A DNA stretch of 64,000 nucleotides from Saprospiraceae bacterium (GTDB lineage: Bacteria; Bacteroidota; Bacteroidia; Chitinophagales; Saprospiraceae). Of the stretch, positions 26,551-35,118 are shown piece after piece. The position numbers and the translations under genes were made by a program. Location: assembly GCA_028285545.1 (NCBI GenBank), contig JANQPA010000010.1:1-64000 (forward strand). Direction: 5' to 3'. Within the stretch, counting starts at the first letter, position 1. Each line of letters opens with the position of its first letter. The notes below the pieces were generated by a model. It ran no database searches. It saw nothing but the letters and a program-made list of their open reading frames with translations, and was not told the DNA's origin.

Positions 26551-27834
26551 ATGAGAATTGCCAAAGAGCAAGTGGCTACACTAAACCAGGAAAGCATAAA
26601 AGAACATCGGGAGCAGTTTCTTTTCCTTCAGGATACTCTTGGAAAAAAGGGAATAGATGTGGAACTCCTTCTCAAAAAGATTCATGATCTACAAGTGGCC
26701 ATTCCAAGTTGGGCTTTAGGAGCTGGAGGCACACGCTTCGGGCGTTTTTCCTATGGCGGAGAACCTGGGAATTTGCAGGAAAAAATTAATGATGTAGGCA
26801 TTATCCACACTCTTACCCAGGCGGCTGGAGCTATTTCTTTACATATTCCCTGGGATATTCCTGAGGATCCTGTTGCCATAAAAGAATTGGCAGCTTCCCA
26901 TGGTATTGTCTTTGATGCTGTTAACTCCAACACCTTTCAAGATCAGCCAGGTCAAAACAAAAGTTATAAATTTGGCTCCTTATGCCATACTTCCAATCTC
27001 GTTAGGGAACAGGCCATTCACCATAACCAGCAAGTAATTGAAGTTGGTCAGGCACTTGGTTCCAAAAGTATTACGGTTTGGTTAGCTGACGGTTCCTCCT
27101 TCCCAGGTCAGTCCAACATGAGATCCGCTCTTCAAAATACACAGGATAGTTTGGAAAAGATCTATGCATACCTTCCCGAAGACTGGAAAATGTACATTGA
27201 ATACAAGCCTTATGAGCCCAATTTTTACAGTACGGTTATCCAAGATTGGGGAACTTCTTTTTTATTGGCCAATGCCTGTGGAGAAAAAGCTTATTGTCTG
27301 GTTGATTTAGGACATCATTTGCCCAATACCAACATCGAACAAATTGTAGCTACTCTTATGTGGAAGGGAAAATTAGGTGGATTTCATTTTAATGATAGCA
27401 AATATGGAGATGATGATTTAACCTGCGGCAGCATAAAACCCTACCAGCTTTTTCTAATTTTCAATGAGTTGGTTTATGGGATGGAAAATAACCAGGCCAA
27501 CAATCCTGACCTGGCCTGGATGATTGATGCCAGTCACAATCTTAAGGATCCTTTAGAAGATTTAATCCAAAGTTTAGAAGCCATCCGGCTGGCCTATGCT
27601 CAAGCCTTAATTATCAATAGAAAGGCCTTGTCAGAATCCCAAATGGAAAATGATGTGAGTAGAAGCCAGGAAATTTTACAAAATGCTTATCGAACTGATC
27701 TTCGGCCCTTACTAAGAGAAGTAAGAATTAGGGTGGGAGGTGCTTTAAATCCCATTGGTACCTATAGAAAATTAAGCATCAGGCAGGCCTTGATTGCAAA
27801 GAGGGGGTCCAAAACAATTGCAACTGGTTTATAA
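26551..27834 (+). CDS. rhaI: L-rhamnose isomerase (RhaI type, TIM barrel)
   Basis: I use the ATG at 26551 (MRIAKEQVATLNQESIKEH), giving 427 residues, close to the length of the RhaI-type isomerases; the longer frame to 26476 adds an unconvincing 25-residue leader. The characteristic start of the barrel, SWALGAGGTRFGRFSYGGEP, is present, followed by VWLADGSSFPGQSN, EYKPYEPNFYST, CLVDLGHH and GGFHFNDSKYGDDDL. The Glu, Asp and His side chains in these motifs are the expected metal ligands. The enzyme converts L-rhamnose to L-rhamnulose. It is the second gene of the operon and overlaps nothing; the kinase ATG follows its stop by one base. Confidence 0.88.
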   Translation: MRIAKEQVATLNQESIKEHREQFLFLQDTLGKKGIDVELLLKKIHDLQVAIPSWALGAGGTRFGRFSYGGEPGNLQEKINDVGIIHTLTQAAGAISLHIPWDIPEDPVAIKELAASHGIVFDAVNSNTFQDQPGQNKSYKFGSLCHTSNLVREQAIHHNQQVIEVGQALGSKSITVWLADGSSFPGQSNMRSALQNTQDSLEKIYAYLPEDWKMYIEYKPYEPNFYSTVIQDWGTSFLLANACGEKAYCLVDLGHHLPNTNIEQIVATLMWKGKLGGFHFNDSKYGDDDLTCGSIKPYQLFLIFNELVYGMENNQANNPDLAWMIDASHNLKDPLEDLIQSLEAIRLAYAQALIINRKALSESQMENDVSRSQEILQNAYRTDLRPLLREVRIRVGGALNPIGTYRKLSIRQALIAKRGSKTIATGL

Positions 27835-27835
27835 A

Positions 27836-29212
27836 ATGGAGGTAACAGCAGTATTTGATATCGGGAAAACCAATAAGAAGTTCTTCCTTTTTGATAAAAA
27901 TTATCAGGAAGTATTTAAAACCTATACCCAATTTGAAGAAATTCTGGATGATGATAGATACCCGGCAGATAACCTAGAGGCTGTTCAAAATTGGATCAAA
28001 CAAAGCATTTCTGAAGTGCTGAAAAATAAAAATTTCAATGTACGGGCCATTAATTTTTCTTCATATGGGGCGAGTTTTGTACATATTGACAAATATGGGA
28101 AGGCCATCACCCCTCTTTATAATTATACCAAACCCTTTCCGGCTGGTCTTTTAAATCAATTTTATAAAAAATATGGGGATAAATTGAAAATTGCCAAGGA
28201 AACAGCCTCCCCTCCACTGGGCATGCTCAATTCCGGTCTTCAACTGTATTGGATGAAATACACAAAACCAGAACAGTTTGAAAAAATCAGATATTCCTTA
28301 CATCTTCCTCAATATTTAAGTTGCTTATTCACCGGTATTCCGCTTAGCGAATACACCTCCATTGGATGTCACACTGGCCTGTGGGATTTTAACAAAAAGG
28401 ACTATCATGATTGGGTTTATGCTGAAGAAATAGACCGAATCTTAGCACCTATCGTAGATACCAATACCAGTATCAATGTGGATTATTTGGGACATCCCAT
28501 AAAAATAGGAGTAGGCATTCACGACAGTTCAGCCGCTCTCCTCCCCTATCTGAAGGTTGATAAAGAACCATTTCTGCTGATTTCCACAGGTACCTGGAGT
28601 ATTTCTTTGAATCCAATGAGTAATGATCCATTGAATGATGAAGATTTAAAAAATGATTGCCTGAATTTCCTGCGTACAGATGGGAAAACGGTAAGAGCAG
28701 CTCGGCTTTTCCTGGGCAACGAATACAGGCTGAAAATTGAAGAGTTGAACCTGCATTTTCATAAAGATGAAAATTATCATCAGAGGATTATCTTCGATCA
28801 ACAATTGTTTTTTAAGTTGAAAAAAAACGAGGTAAATCAATTCCATTTTGAATCTATTGATATCCCAAGAGATCAGCCTGAACGCACTCATTTAAAACTA
28901 TTCAAAAATTATGAACAGGCCTATCACCAATTGATGCTGGAATTGGTGGAATTGCAAGTATCAGCTGTCAAAAGAGCCATTGGTAAGGCTTCTATCAACA
29001 AAATTTATGTGGATGGAGGATTTGTTGATAATGAGGTATTTATTAAGTTGTTATCTTTCTATTTTCAAGAATGCAAAATCCGGACCACTCAATCCCCTCT
29101 GGGGTCTGCCCTGGGAGCGGCGGCCATAATATCTGGTAAAAAAATGGGCAGGAAATTTTTAAAAAAGCATTATGCCATGAAAAAACAACCTCCTTTTATC
29201 CAGTTCAAATAA
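27836..29212 (+). CDS. rhaB: Rhamnulokinase-like FGGY-family carbohydrate kinase
   Basis: The ATG at 27836, one base after the rhaI stop, gives MEVTAVFDIGKTNKKFFLFD, the normal phosphate-1 loop start of FGGY kinases; a longer frame from 27794 would overlap rhaI. The 458-residue product has the two ASKHA halves: GIHDSSAALLPYL, LISTGTWSISLN (phosphate-2), YVDGGFVDNEVFIKLL (adenosine motif) and PLGSALGAAA. In this operon the substrate should be L-rhamnulose, phosphorylated at O-1 to feed the aldolase. The family also contains fuculokinases, so the substrate call rests on context. Confidence 0.85.
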   Translation: MEVTAVFDIGKTNKKFFLFDKNYQEVFKTYTQFEEILDDDRYPADNLEAVQNWIKQSISEVLKNKNFNVRAINFSSYGASFVHIDKYGKAITPLYNYTKPFPAGLLNQFYKKYGDKLKIAKETASPPLGMLNSGLQLYWMKYTKPEQFEKIRYSLHLPQYLSCLFTGIPLSEYTSIGCHTGLWDFNKKDYHDWVYAEEIDRILAPIVDTNTSINVDYLGHPIKIGVGIHDSSAALLPYLKVDKEPFLLISTGTWSISLNPMSNDPLNDEDLKNDCLNFLRTDGKTVRAARLFLGNEYRLKIEELNLHFHKDENYHQRIIFDQQLFFKLKKNEVNQFHFESIDIPRDQPERTHLKLFKNYEQAYHQLMLELVELQVSAVKRAIGKASINKIYVDGGFVDNEVFIKLLSFYFQECKIRTTQSPLGSALGAAAIISGKKMGRKFLKKHYAMKKQPPFIQFK

Positions 29213-29219
29213 TTGAAGC

Positions 29220-30368
29220 ATGCAAGTGAAATACAATCCAAAATATCCTTCTATAGAAGATTTGAGAACTAAGGCAAAAAAAAGCATCCCCCGATTTGCT
29301 TTCGAATACGTTGATGGAGGGTGTAATTCAGAAATTAACTTGGGTAGGAATACTAAAGAGATAAGAGATATCCAGTTAAAACCTTATTATCTTAAACCAT
29401 TCTCTAAAGCTTCCATTCAAACAGAACTTTTTGGAAAAACATACGATGCCCCTTTCGGAATTGCGCCCATCGGATTACAGGGGCTAATTTGGCCAGGTGC
29501 TTCTGAAATTTTGGCAAAGGCTGCATTTGAGCACAACATCCCTTACATACTCAGTACAGTCGGAACAGCCAGCATAGAACAGATAGCTGAAATAACACAA
29601 GGAAATGCCTGGTTTCAATTGTACCACCCCAAGGAAATCAGTCTCAGGGATGACCTGATTAACAGAGCGGCTGCAGCTCAATATCCTGTGTTGGTTATTT
29701 TATCTGATGTACCCACCTTTGGCTACCGCCCAAAAGAAATAAAAAACGGACTGGCCATACCACCAAGAATGACCTTATCCAATATGCTCCAAATTCTGGG
29801 GAGCCCAAATTGGGCCCTCCAAACCTTAATGGCTGGTCAACCTAAGTTTAAAACACTGACCCCCTATATTCCAAAAGGAATGAATCTGCGCCATCTGGGA
29901 TTGTTTATGAATAAAACTTTTAATGGTCGACTGAATGAAGAGCGCATAAAATCCATTCGGGATAGGTGGAAGGGCAAATTGGTTATCAAAGGAGTGGCCA
30001 GTGAGGAAGACGCTGAAAAAGTCGTTGCCCTGGGAGTAGACGGTATTATTGTTTCTAATCATGGAGGCCGACAACTCGATGCTGGTGAGTCGACCATCCA
30101 GCCACTAAAAAGAATTGCCAAAAAGTTCAAAAATAAGGTTACCATAATGATGGATAGTGGCATACGCAATGGTCCCGATATAGCCTGTACCCTGGCCAGT
30201 GGAGCAGAATTCGCCTTTTTGGGGCGATCCTTTATGTACGGAGTGGGAGCATTAGGCAAAAAAGGAGGCAACCACACCATTTCCATTTTGAAAACACAAG
30301 TCCAACAAGTGATGGATCAGATTTGCTGTGAAAAGATTGTTGACTTACCAAATCATCTTGCCGAATAA
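29220..30368 (+). CDS. FMN-dependent alpha-hydroxy-acid dehydrogenase (L-lactate dehydrogenase-like)
   Basis: The 382-residue protein has the full FMN hydroxy-acid dehydrogenase fold: FAFEYVDGGCNSEINLGRN, APFGIAPIGLQGLIWPGA, AWFQLYHPKE with the conserved Tyr, LVIKGVASEEDAEKVVALGVDGIIVSNHGGRQLD with catalytic His and Arg, and the FMN-phosphate site IMMDSGIRNGPD...FLGRSFMYG. Family members oxidise L-2-hydroxy acids to 2-oxo acids and pass electrons to the quinone pool or oxygen. Placed after rhaEW/rhaI/rhaB, it most likely oxidises the L-lactate formed from L-lactaldehyde to pyruvate. It starts 7 bp after the kinase stop. Other 2-hydroxy acids remain possible. Confidence 0.85.
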   Translation: MQVKYNPKYPSIEDLRTKAKKSIPRFAFEYVDGGCNSEINLGRNTKEIRDIQLKPYYLKPFSKASIQTELFGKTYDAPFGIAPIGLQGLIWPGASEILAKAAFEHNIPYILSTVGTASIEQIAEITQGNAWFQLYHPKEISLRDDLINRAAAAQYPVLVILSDVPTFGYRPKEIKNGLAIPPRMTLSNMLQILGSPNWALQTLMAGQPKFKTLTPYIPKGMNLRHLGLFMNKTFNGRLNEERIKSIRDRWKGKLVIKGVASEEDAEKVVALGVDGIIVSNHGGRQLDAGESTIQPLKRIAKKFKNKVTIMMDSGIRNGPDIACTLASGAEFAFLGRSFMYGVGALGKKGGNHTISILKTQVQQVMDQICCEKIVDLPNHLAE

Positions 30369-30382
30369 TAAAACCCAAAATT

Positions 30383-31786
30383 ATGACCAGCGAAAAAGCC
30401 CAAGTCATCCAAAGCGAAGAATTTGAAAGACAAGCCGTTCCCAAAAGCCATCTCAAAAGCTGGAAAAGCTTTCTGGGTATGTATGCAGGAGAACATGCTG
30501 CGGGTACGGAATTTATGATTGGGCCCCTTTTTCTTACTGCTGGAGTAAGTGCTTTTGATTTGATCGTTGGCCTATTGCTGGGCAACTTGCTGGCTGTATT
30601 AAGCTGGCGCTTTCTTACGGCTGAAATTGCTGTAAAAAATCGTTTGACCTTATATTATCAATTGGAAAAAATTTGTGGGAAAAATCTGGTTACCTTTTAT
30701 AATATAGCCAATGATGTTTTGTTTTGTTTTTTAGCAGGAGCCATGATTACGGTGTCGGCTACAGCTGTGGGAGTACCCTTTGATATGGAAATGCCTAAAT
30801 TAAGCGATACCATGCCTAACGGAATTACCTGGGTATTGATCGTACTGGTTGTGGGAGCTGTAATTTCAATTATTGCGGCAAGAGGTTACGATTCGGTTTC
30901 AAAAGCAGCCAATTGGATGGCTCCTTTTATTGTTCTGGCCTTTTTGGCATGTGGAATTGTGGCTTTGGGGCAGTTAGAGGTCAAAAGTTTTGCTGACTTC
31001 TGGAATATCTGGGGGGAAGGCACAGAGCCATTTCCCGGGCAAATTAAATACACTTTTTGGCATGTGGTGTTATGGTCCTGGTTTTGTAATGCCGCTATGC
31101 ATATTGGCATGTCGGACTTATCTGTTTTCAGATATGCAAAAAACCCGAATTCTGGCTGGACCACGGCTGCAGGAATGTATATTGGTCATTATATGGCCTG
31201 GATAGCTGCTGCCTTACTATATGCCGTTTATTTAAAATCACCAGAGGCTCAGGCCTTTTTAGCGGATAATACTGCTCCTCCTGTCGCACCTGGCCCACTT
31301 GCTTATAATGCAATTGGCATTTTTGGCATCATTGCAGTTGTCATTGCTGGATGGACCACCGCCAATCCAACTATTTACCGAGCTGGATTAGCATTTCAAG
31401 CCATCATTCCAAAGGCTTCTACTTTTTGGGTTACCATCCTGGCAGGTACGATAGCCACTATTGCCGGATTGTTCCCTGCCTTCGCTATGAAGTTACTTGG
31501 CTTTGTAGCTCTCTACGGTTTTATTTTGGCCCCAATAGGTGCCATTATTGTTTTCGAACACTTCTTTGCCAAAAAAGCAGGGATTACAAAAAATTATGCA
31601 GAAAAGGCAGGAATTTCCTTTAACCTACCTGTACTCCTTGCCTGGGGAATAAGTTTCGGGGTATTTTATTTTATTTCCGTTTCACAAGGAGTATTCCTTT
31701 CGTTTTTAACTCTACCAGCCTGGCTGGCATGTGGCCTCCTATTCCTGGTATTGAGTAAATTTTATCAGAAAAAAGGGACACAATAA
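30383..31786 (+). CDS. NCS1-like (cytosine/purine permease family) transporter, probable rhamnose permease
   Basis: The 467-residue integral membrane protein has about 12 hydrophobic segments and resembles the NCS1 cytosine/purine permease family (FLGMYAGEHAAGTEFMIGPLFLTAGVSAFD, VSKAANWMAPFIVLAFLACG, GWTTANPTIYRAGLAFQAI). It is the last gene of the rhamnose operon, 14 bp after the hydroxy-acid dehydrogenase. No RhaT-, MFS- or ABC-type sugar transporter is present, so by context it probably imports L-rhamnose (or exports/imports lactate). That role is inference; sequence similarity alone would suggest a nucleobase or vitamin substrate. Confidence 0.75.
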   Translation: MTSEKAQVIQSEEFERQAVPKSHLKSWKSFLGMYAGEHAAGTEFMIGPLFLTAGVSAFDLIVGLLLGNLLAVLSWRFLTAEIAVKNRLTLYYQLEKICGKNLVTFYNIANDVLFCFLAGAMITVSATAVGVPFDMEMPKLSDTMPNGITWVLIVLVVGAVISIIAARGYDSVSKAANWMAPFIVLAFLACGIVALGQLEVKSFADFWNIWGEGTEPFPGQIKYTFWHVVLWSWFCNAAMHIGMSDLSVFRYAKNPNSGWTTAAGMYIGHYMAWIAAALLYAVYLKSPEAQAFLADNTAPPVAPGPLAYNAIGIFGIIAVVIAGWTTANPTIYRAGLAFQAIIPKASTFWVTILAGTIATIAGLFPAFAMKLLGFVALYGFILAPIGAIIVFEHFFAKKAGITKNYAEKAGISFNLPVLLAWGISFGVFYFISVSQGVFLSFLTLPAWLACGLLFLVLSKFYQKKGTQ

Positions 31787-31831
31787 TGATCCTAAATCAC
31801 CCCTCAATCAAAATTCATCATTCTAAATTAA

Positions 31832-34519
31832 TCACTCATACCTCAAAGCCTCAACCGGATTTCTCGAAGCCGCCTTGGCAGACTGAAACCCTACTGAGAT
31901 CAAGGCCATCAAAAGGGTGAATAGGCCAGCCAGGATAAAAATCCACCATTGGATATCGATATGATACTCAAATCGAGACAACCACTGCTGCATGCTATAA
32001 ATGGCTAGTGGTACAGAAATGATAAAAGCTATTCCCAATAAGCGGGCGAAATCCCGGATTAACAACATGAACAAGCTGGGAGTAGAGGCTCCCAATATTT
32101 TTCTTACGCCTAGCTCTTTAGTTCGAATCAGTGCCGCATAGGACAAAAGACCAAATAAGCCCAGACAGGCAATGACAATAGCCAAAAAGGTAAAAAAGCC
32201 CAGGATTTTCCCAAAACTATATTCTGACATATATTGCTCATCGTACAGTTCCTCCATATAAAAATGCTGGAAGGCATTTCCAGGAAAAATTTTCTCGTAG
32301 CTTGCCTGCGCATGAGCCAGCGCCTTCTCTGAGTTTTGAGAATCGACTTTTACAGAGAAAAAATTAAAGGTACCATAGGCTGGGAAAAATATAATCGGTT
32401 CTATAGGTACTTGGAGCGATTCCTGATGAAAATCATCCAACACCCCTACTATTTGCCAATTCCTATCCCAAAAACGGACTCTTTTATCGAGAGCATCCTC
32501 AGAAGATTCAAATTCCAGCAATTCTAATGCTGATTTGTTCAACAACACCTTATCTAGTGCATTCCAATCAATATTGTGATCGGTATAGCGAAAATAGCGG
32601 CCAGCCAATAATTTTGCCTGATAGTTTTTGGTCCATTCATGATCTATGGGCATAAAACTGGCTACAAACTTTTCTTCCCCTGAAGCATCTTCTCTTTGAA
32701 GATCAAACATGCGCCCCAGACGATCGCCAGGTAATCTTGCCGACATCGTTACTCCCATTACAGAGCTCTCTTTCAGCATTTCAGATTTGAAACTTTGGAT
32801 GTTTTCAAAAAACAGCGAATCCCAGGCTGTCAATTCAGGACCACGAATAACCATCATATCCTCCAGATTGATCCCCAAATCTTTATTCTGAAAGTATTTT
32901 ATCTGTTGGTACACCAATAATGTACCGGCTATAAACACGATGGATACCATAAACTGGAAAACCACCAAGGCCTTTCCCGTCCAGCGACCACTCCCTCTTG
33001 AATTAAATTTGGTTTTTAATACAGCTGATAAATTATGTCTGGATAAAACCAAGGCTGGATAAGCTCCTGAAAGAAATATTCCAAGCAAAAATACTCCTGT
33101 AAACACAATTGGAAAAATTGATCCTCCATTCCCCAAACCTAACAAGGAGATCCAGGAGAGGTCCACATTAAGAATGGTACTAAAAGCAGGCCTAAAAAGC
33201 TCAATTAAAACTACAGCAAGACCAAGGCCCAGCATATTCAATAGGACAGATTCCGTAAAAAACTGTTGGATCAACTGCCCCTTGGTAGAGCCTAACACTT
33301 TTCTGACGCCAACTTCCCTGGCTCGCTCAATGGCTCTTGCCGTTGACAAATTAATGTAATTGAGCCATGCAATAACAAGGATTAAACCAGCCACTATTAA
33401 TAAGGTCCATATCAAACGCCCATTGCTGGTCTGTCCAATCTCGTACTCAAAATTAGAGTACAAATGAGCCTGTTTTAAAGGTTGCAAACTAAACTCTTCT
33501 ACACTGCCACTCACTTGGTCACCTTTAAAATGACGATCACTAAATGCTGCAAATTTTGCTTCGAGGGCTTTGGCATCTGTACCTGGTTGTAGCTCCAAAA
33601 AGTGGTGAAAGTCTGACCAGGTCCAGCTGTTGTCAGCATCTGTTCCATTTTGGGTGATAAAGGTCTGATAGGAAATGACCATATCAAATTGCAACAAAGA
33701 ATTAGCGGGCACATTTTTCATGATCCCCGATATCTCGTAAGGCTGTTCATCCCGATAAATGCGAATGGTCCGGCCAATCAAGGTCTGATAGTTTCCATCC
33801 TGAGGGCCAAATATTCGGTCGGCTTGCCTTTGGGAAAGAACAACTTTGTAATCATTTACCAGTAAATTATCGGAATCCCCCGCCAAAAGAGGATAAGAAA
33901 ACAATTTGAAAAAATTATTATCCGCGTGAATAGAATGCTCCACATCAAAAATCTCTTCATCTGATCGCACTACCGATCTCCCTCCTGGAAAAATACGAGT
34001 ATGGGAACGAACTTCAGGAAACTCTTCTTCCATGGTGGGGCCAATGGTTGGATAGGTAATCGTTCCTTTTTGAATGAGTTTACCATTTTGAAAACGATGG
34101 TTAACTACTCGGTACAGTTGATCAGCTTTAGAGTGGAAGCGGTCAAAGCTTAACTCGTAACTAACATATTGCAAAATGAGCAAACAGGCAGCTATGCCTA
34201 CTGCCAATCCAAAAATATTGATTAATGAATGTGTTTTTCTTCGGTAAAAATACCGTAATGCGATGGTTAGATAATTTTTGTACATATCAAGTCGGATGGT
34301 TGGTATTAGATTTCTTTTTCTGAAAAAATAGGGCCGCAGGTAAGAAAAAAGGCTGCGGTAAAAATGAAAACGAGCTTTTCTTTTTCCATGTATTTCTTCC
34401 AGTTCGGCATACCATTCCCACAAATCCCCTTCAACTTCTTCCAGGAATCGGTCTGCACAAAGCCATCGGATAAATCGCATGGCCAATTGAGGTGGTTGAG
34501 GATCAATGGAATCATTCAT
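31832..34519 (-). CDS. FtsX/MacB-like permease with N-terminal permease-prefix domain (second set)
   Basis: The start is set at 34519 (MNDSIDPQPPQLAMRFIRWLC), whose ATG overlaps the TGA of the upstream padR by the classic ATGA; a longer frame to 34564 would run into padR. The product is 895 residues. The prefix (residues 10-60; RFIRWLCADRFLEEVEGDLWEWY, EEIHGKRKAR) matches that of the permease at 14082. The permease part starts near residue 78 (MYKNYLTIALRYFYRRKTHSLINIFGL) and contains two periplasmic domains and about eight helices with REVGVRKVLGS and KELGVRKILGAS. No ATPase is adjacent. It converges with the NCS1-like gene; only 45 bp separate the stops. Confidence 0.93.
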   Translation of the reverse strand: MNDSIDPQPPQLAMRFIRWLCADRFLEEVEGDLWEWYAELEEIHGKRKARFHFYRSLFSYLRPYFFRKRNLIPTIRLDMYKNYLTIALRYFYRRKTHSLINIFGLAVGIAACLLILQYVSYELSFDRFHSKADQLYRVVNHRFQNGKLIQKGTITYPTIGPTMEEEFPEVRSHTRIFPGGRSVVRSDEEIFDVEHSIHADNNFFKLFSYPLLAGDSDNLLVNDYKVVLSQRQADRIFGPQDGNYQTLIGRTIRIYRDEQPYEISGIMKNVPANSLLQFDMVISYQTFITQNGTDADNSWTWSDFHHFLELQPGTDAKALEAKFAAFSDRHFKGDQVSGSVEEFSLQPLKQAHLYSNFEYEIGQTSNGRLIWTLLIVAGLILVIAWLNYINLSTARAIERAREVGVRKVLGSTKGQLIQQFFTESVLLNMLGLGLAVVLIELFRPAFSTILNVDLSWISLLGLGNGGSIFPIVFTGVFLLGIFLSGAYPALVLSRHNLSAVLKTKFNSRGSGRWTGKALVVFQFMVSIVFIAGTLLVYQQIKYFQNKDLGINLEDMMVIRGPELTAWDSLFFENIQSFKSEMLKESSVMGVTMSARLPGDRLGRMFDLQREDASGEEKFVASFMPIDHEWTKNYQAKLLAGRYFRYTDHNIDWNALDKVLLNKSALELLEFESSEDALDKRVRFWDRNWQIVGVLDDFHQESLQVPIEPIIFFPAYGTFNFFSVKVDSQNSEKALAHAQASYEKIFPGNAFQHFYMEELYDEQYMSEYSFGKILGFFTFLAIVIACLGLFGLLSYAALIRTKELGVRKILGASTPSLFMLLIRDFARLLGIAFIISVPLAIYSMQQWLSRFEYHIDIQWWIFILAGLFTLLMALISVGFQSAKAASRNPVEALRYE

Positions 34520-34857
34520 GTCAAAAAGTTGGATTGAAAAGCCGAGCCAGATACCTGACTCCACATGCGATCTCTTAGTTCTCGAGCAGCGGTCAGTGCT
34601 TTTTGACCCTCTACGGTTACCTTATACAATTTTTTCCGCTTCCCTCCCCTCTTGGAGGTAGCCTCACTGTAGGACGCTTCTAAAAAATTCTTATCCTGCA
34701 TCCTATTACAAGCAGCGTGTACTGCACCGATACTGATGGTTCGGCCCGTTTGTTTTTCAAGTTCCTTTTTAATGGCTAAACCATAGGCCTGGTCATATAA
34801 AATGGCTACAGCCAGTAGGACAATTTCTTCAAATTCACCTAGGTAAGTTCCTTTCAT
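34516..34857 (-). CDS. PadR-family transcriptional regulator (second set)
   Basis: The 113-residue PadR winged-helix protein has LGEFEEIVLLAVAILYDQAYGLAIKKELEKQ, a recognition segment ISIGAVHAACNRMQDKNFLEAS and a wing rich in basic residues (SKRGGKRKKLYKVTVEG). It is a paralogue of the regulator at 13739, with the same length and the same position directly before a prefix-containing permease. Its stop overlaps the permease start by 4 bp, which implies translational coupling. Tandem repeats upstream suggest autoregulation. Confidence 0.92.
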   Translation of the reverse strand: MKGTYLGEFEEIVLLAVAILYDQAYGLAIKKELEKQTGRTISIGAVHAACNRMQDKNFLEASYSEATSKRGGKRKKLYKVTVEGQKALTAARELRDRMWSQVSGSAFQSNFLT

Positions 34858-34921
34858 TTTGATATTTATTCTTAGCTAATGAACATAAATTTCATCTCAT
34901 CAAGCTCATTTTTTTCATAAA

Positions 34922-34987
34922 TGTATATAAAATAAAATTGGAGTGCAAGAAAGATGAGGATATTTTTTTCGTTTTGTATATAAAATA
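34922..34987 (-). repeat. 13-bp direct repeats upstream of the second padR
   Basis: TGTATATAAAATA occurs at 34922-34934 and again at 34975-34987, a 53-bp period, 65-130 bp upstream of the padR start (which reads leftward). The arrangement parallels the 45-bp-spaced repeats before the first padR, although the sequences are unrelated. The AT-rich GTATATA half-sites would suit PadR operators; this is inference. Confidence 0.45.
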
Positions 34988-35118
34988 GAAAAGAATGGTG
35001 TTTTATGAGACGGGTTGAGGTATATGGGGATGAATTAATGTAAGGCTGCAACTTTATTGGTTTACGGCAGTCTTCCTAAATATTGAGTATTCAACCAATT
35101 AAAAACACCGATTCTCGA

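Noticed and set aside
30232..30585. 117-codon minus-strand frame spanning the junction of the hydroxy-acid dehydrogenase and permease genes
   Set aside because: It is antisense to two supported operon genes and resembles neither a known family nor an antitoxin.
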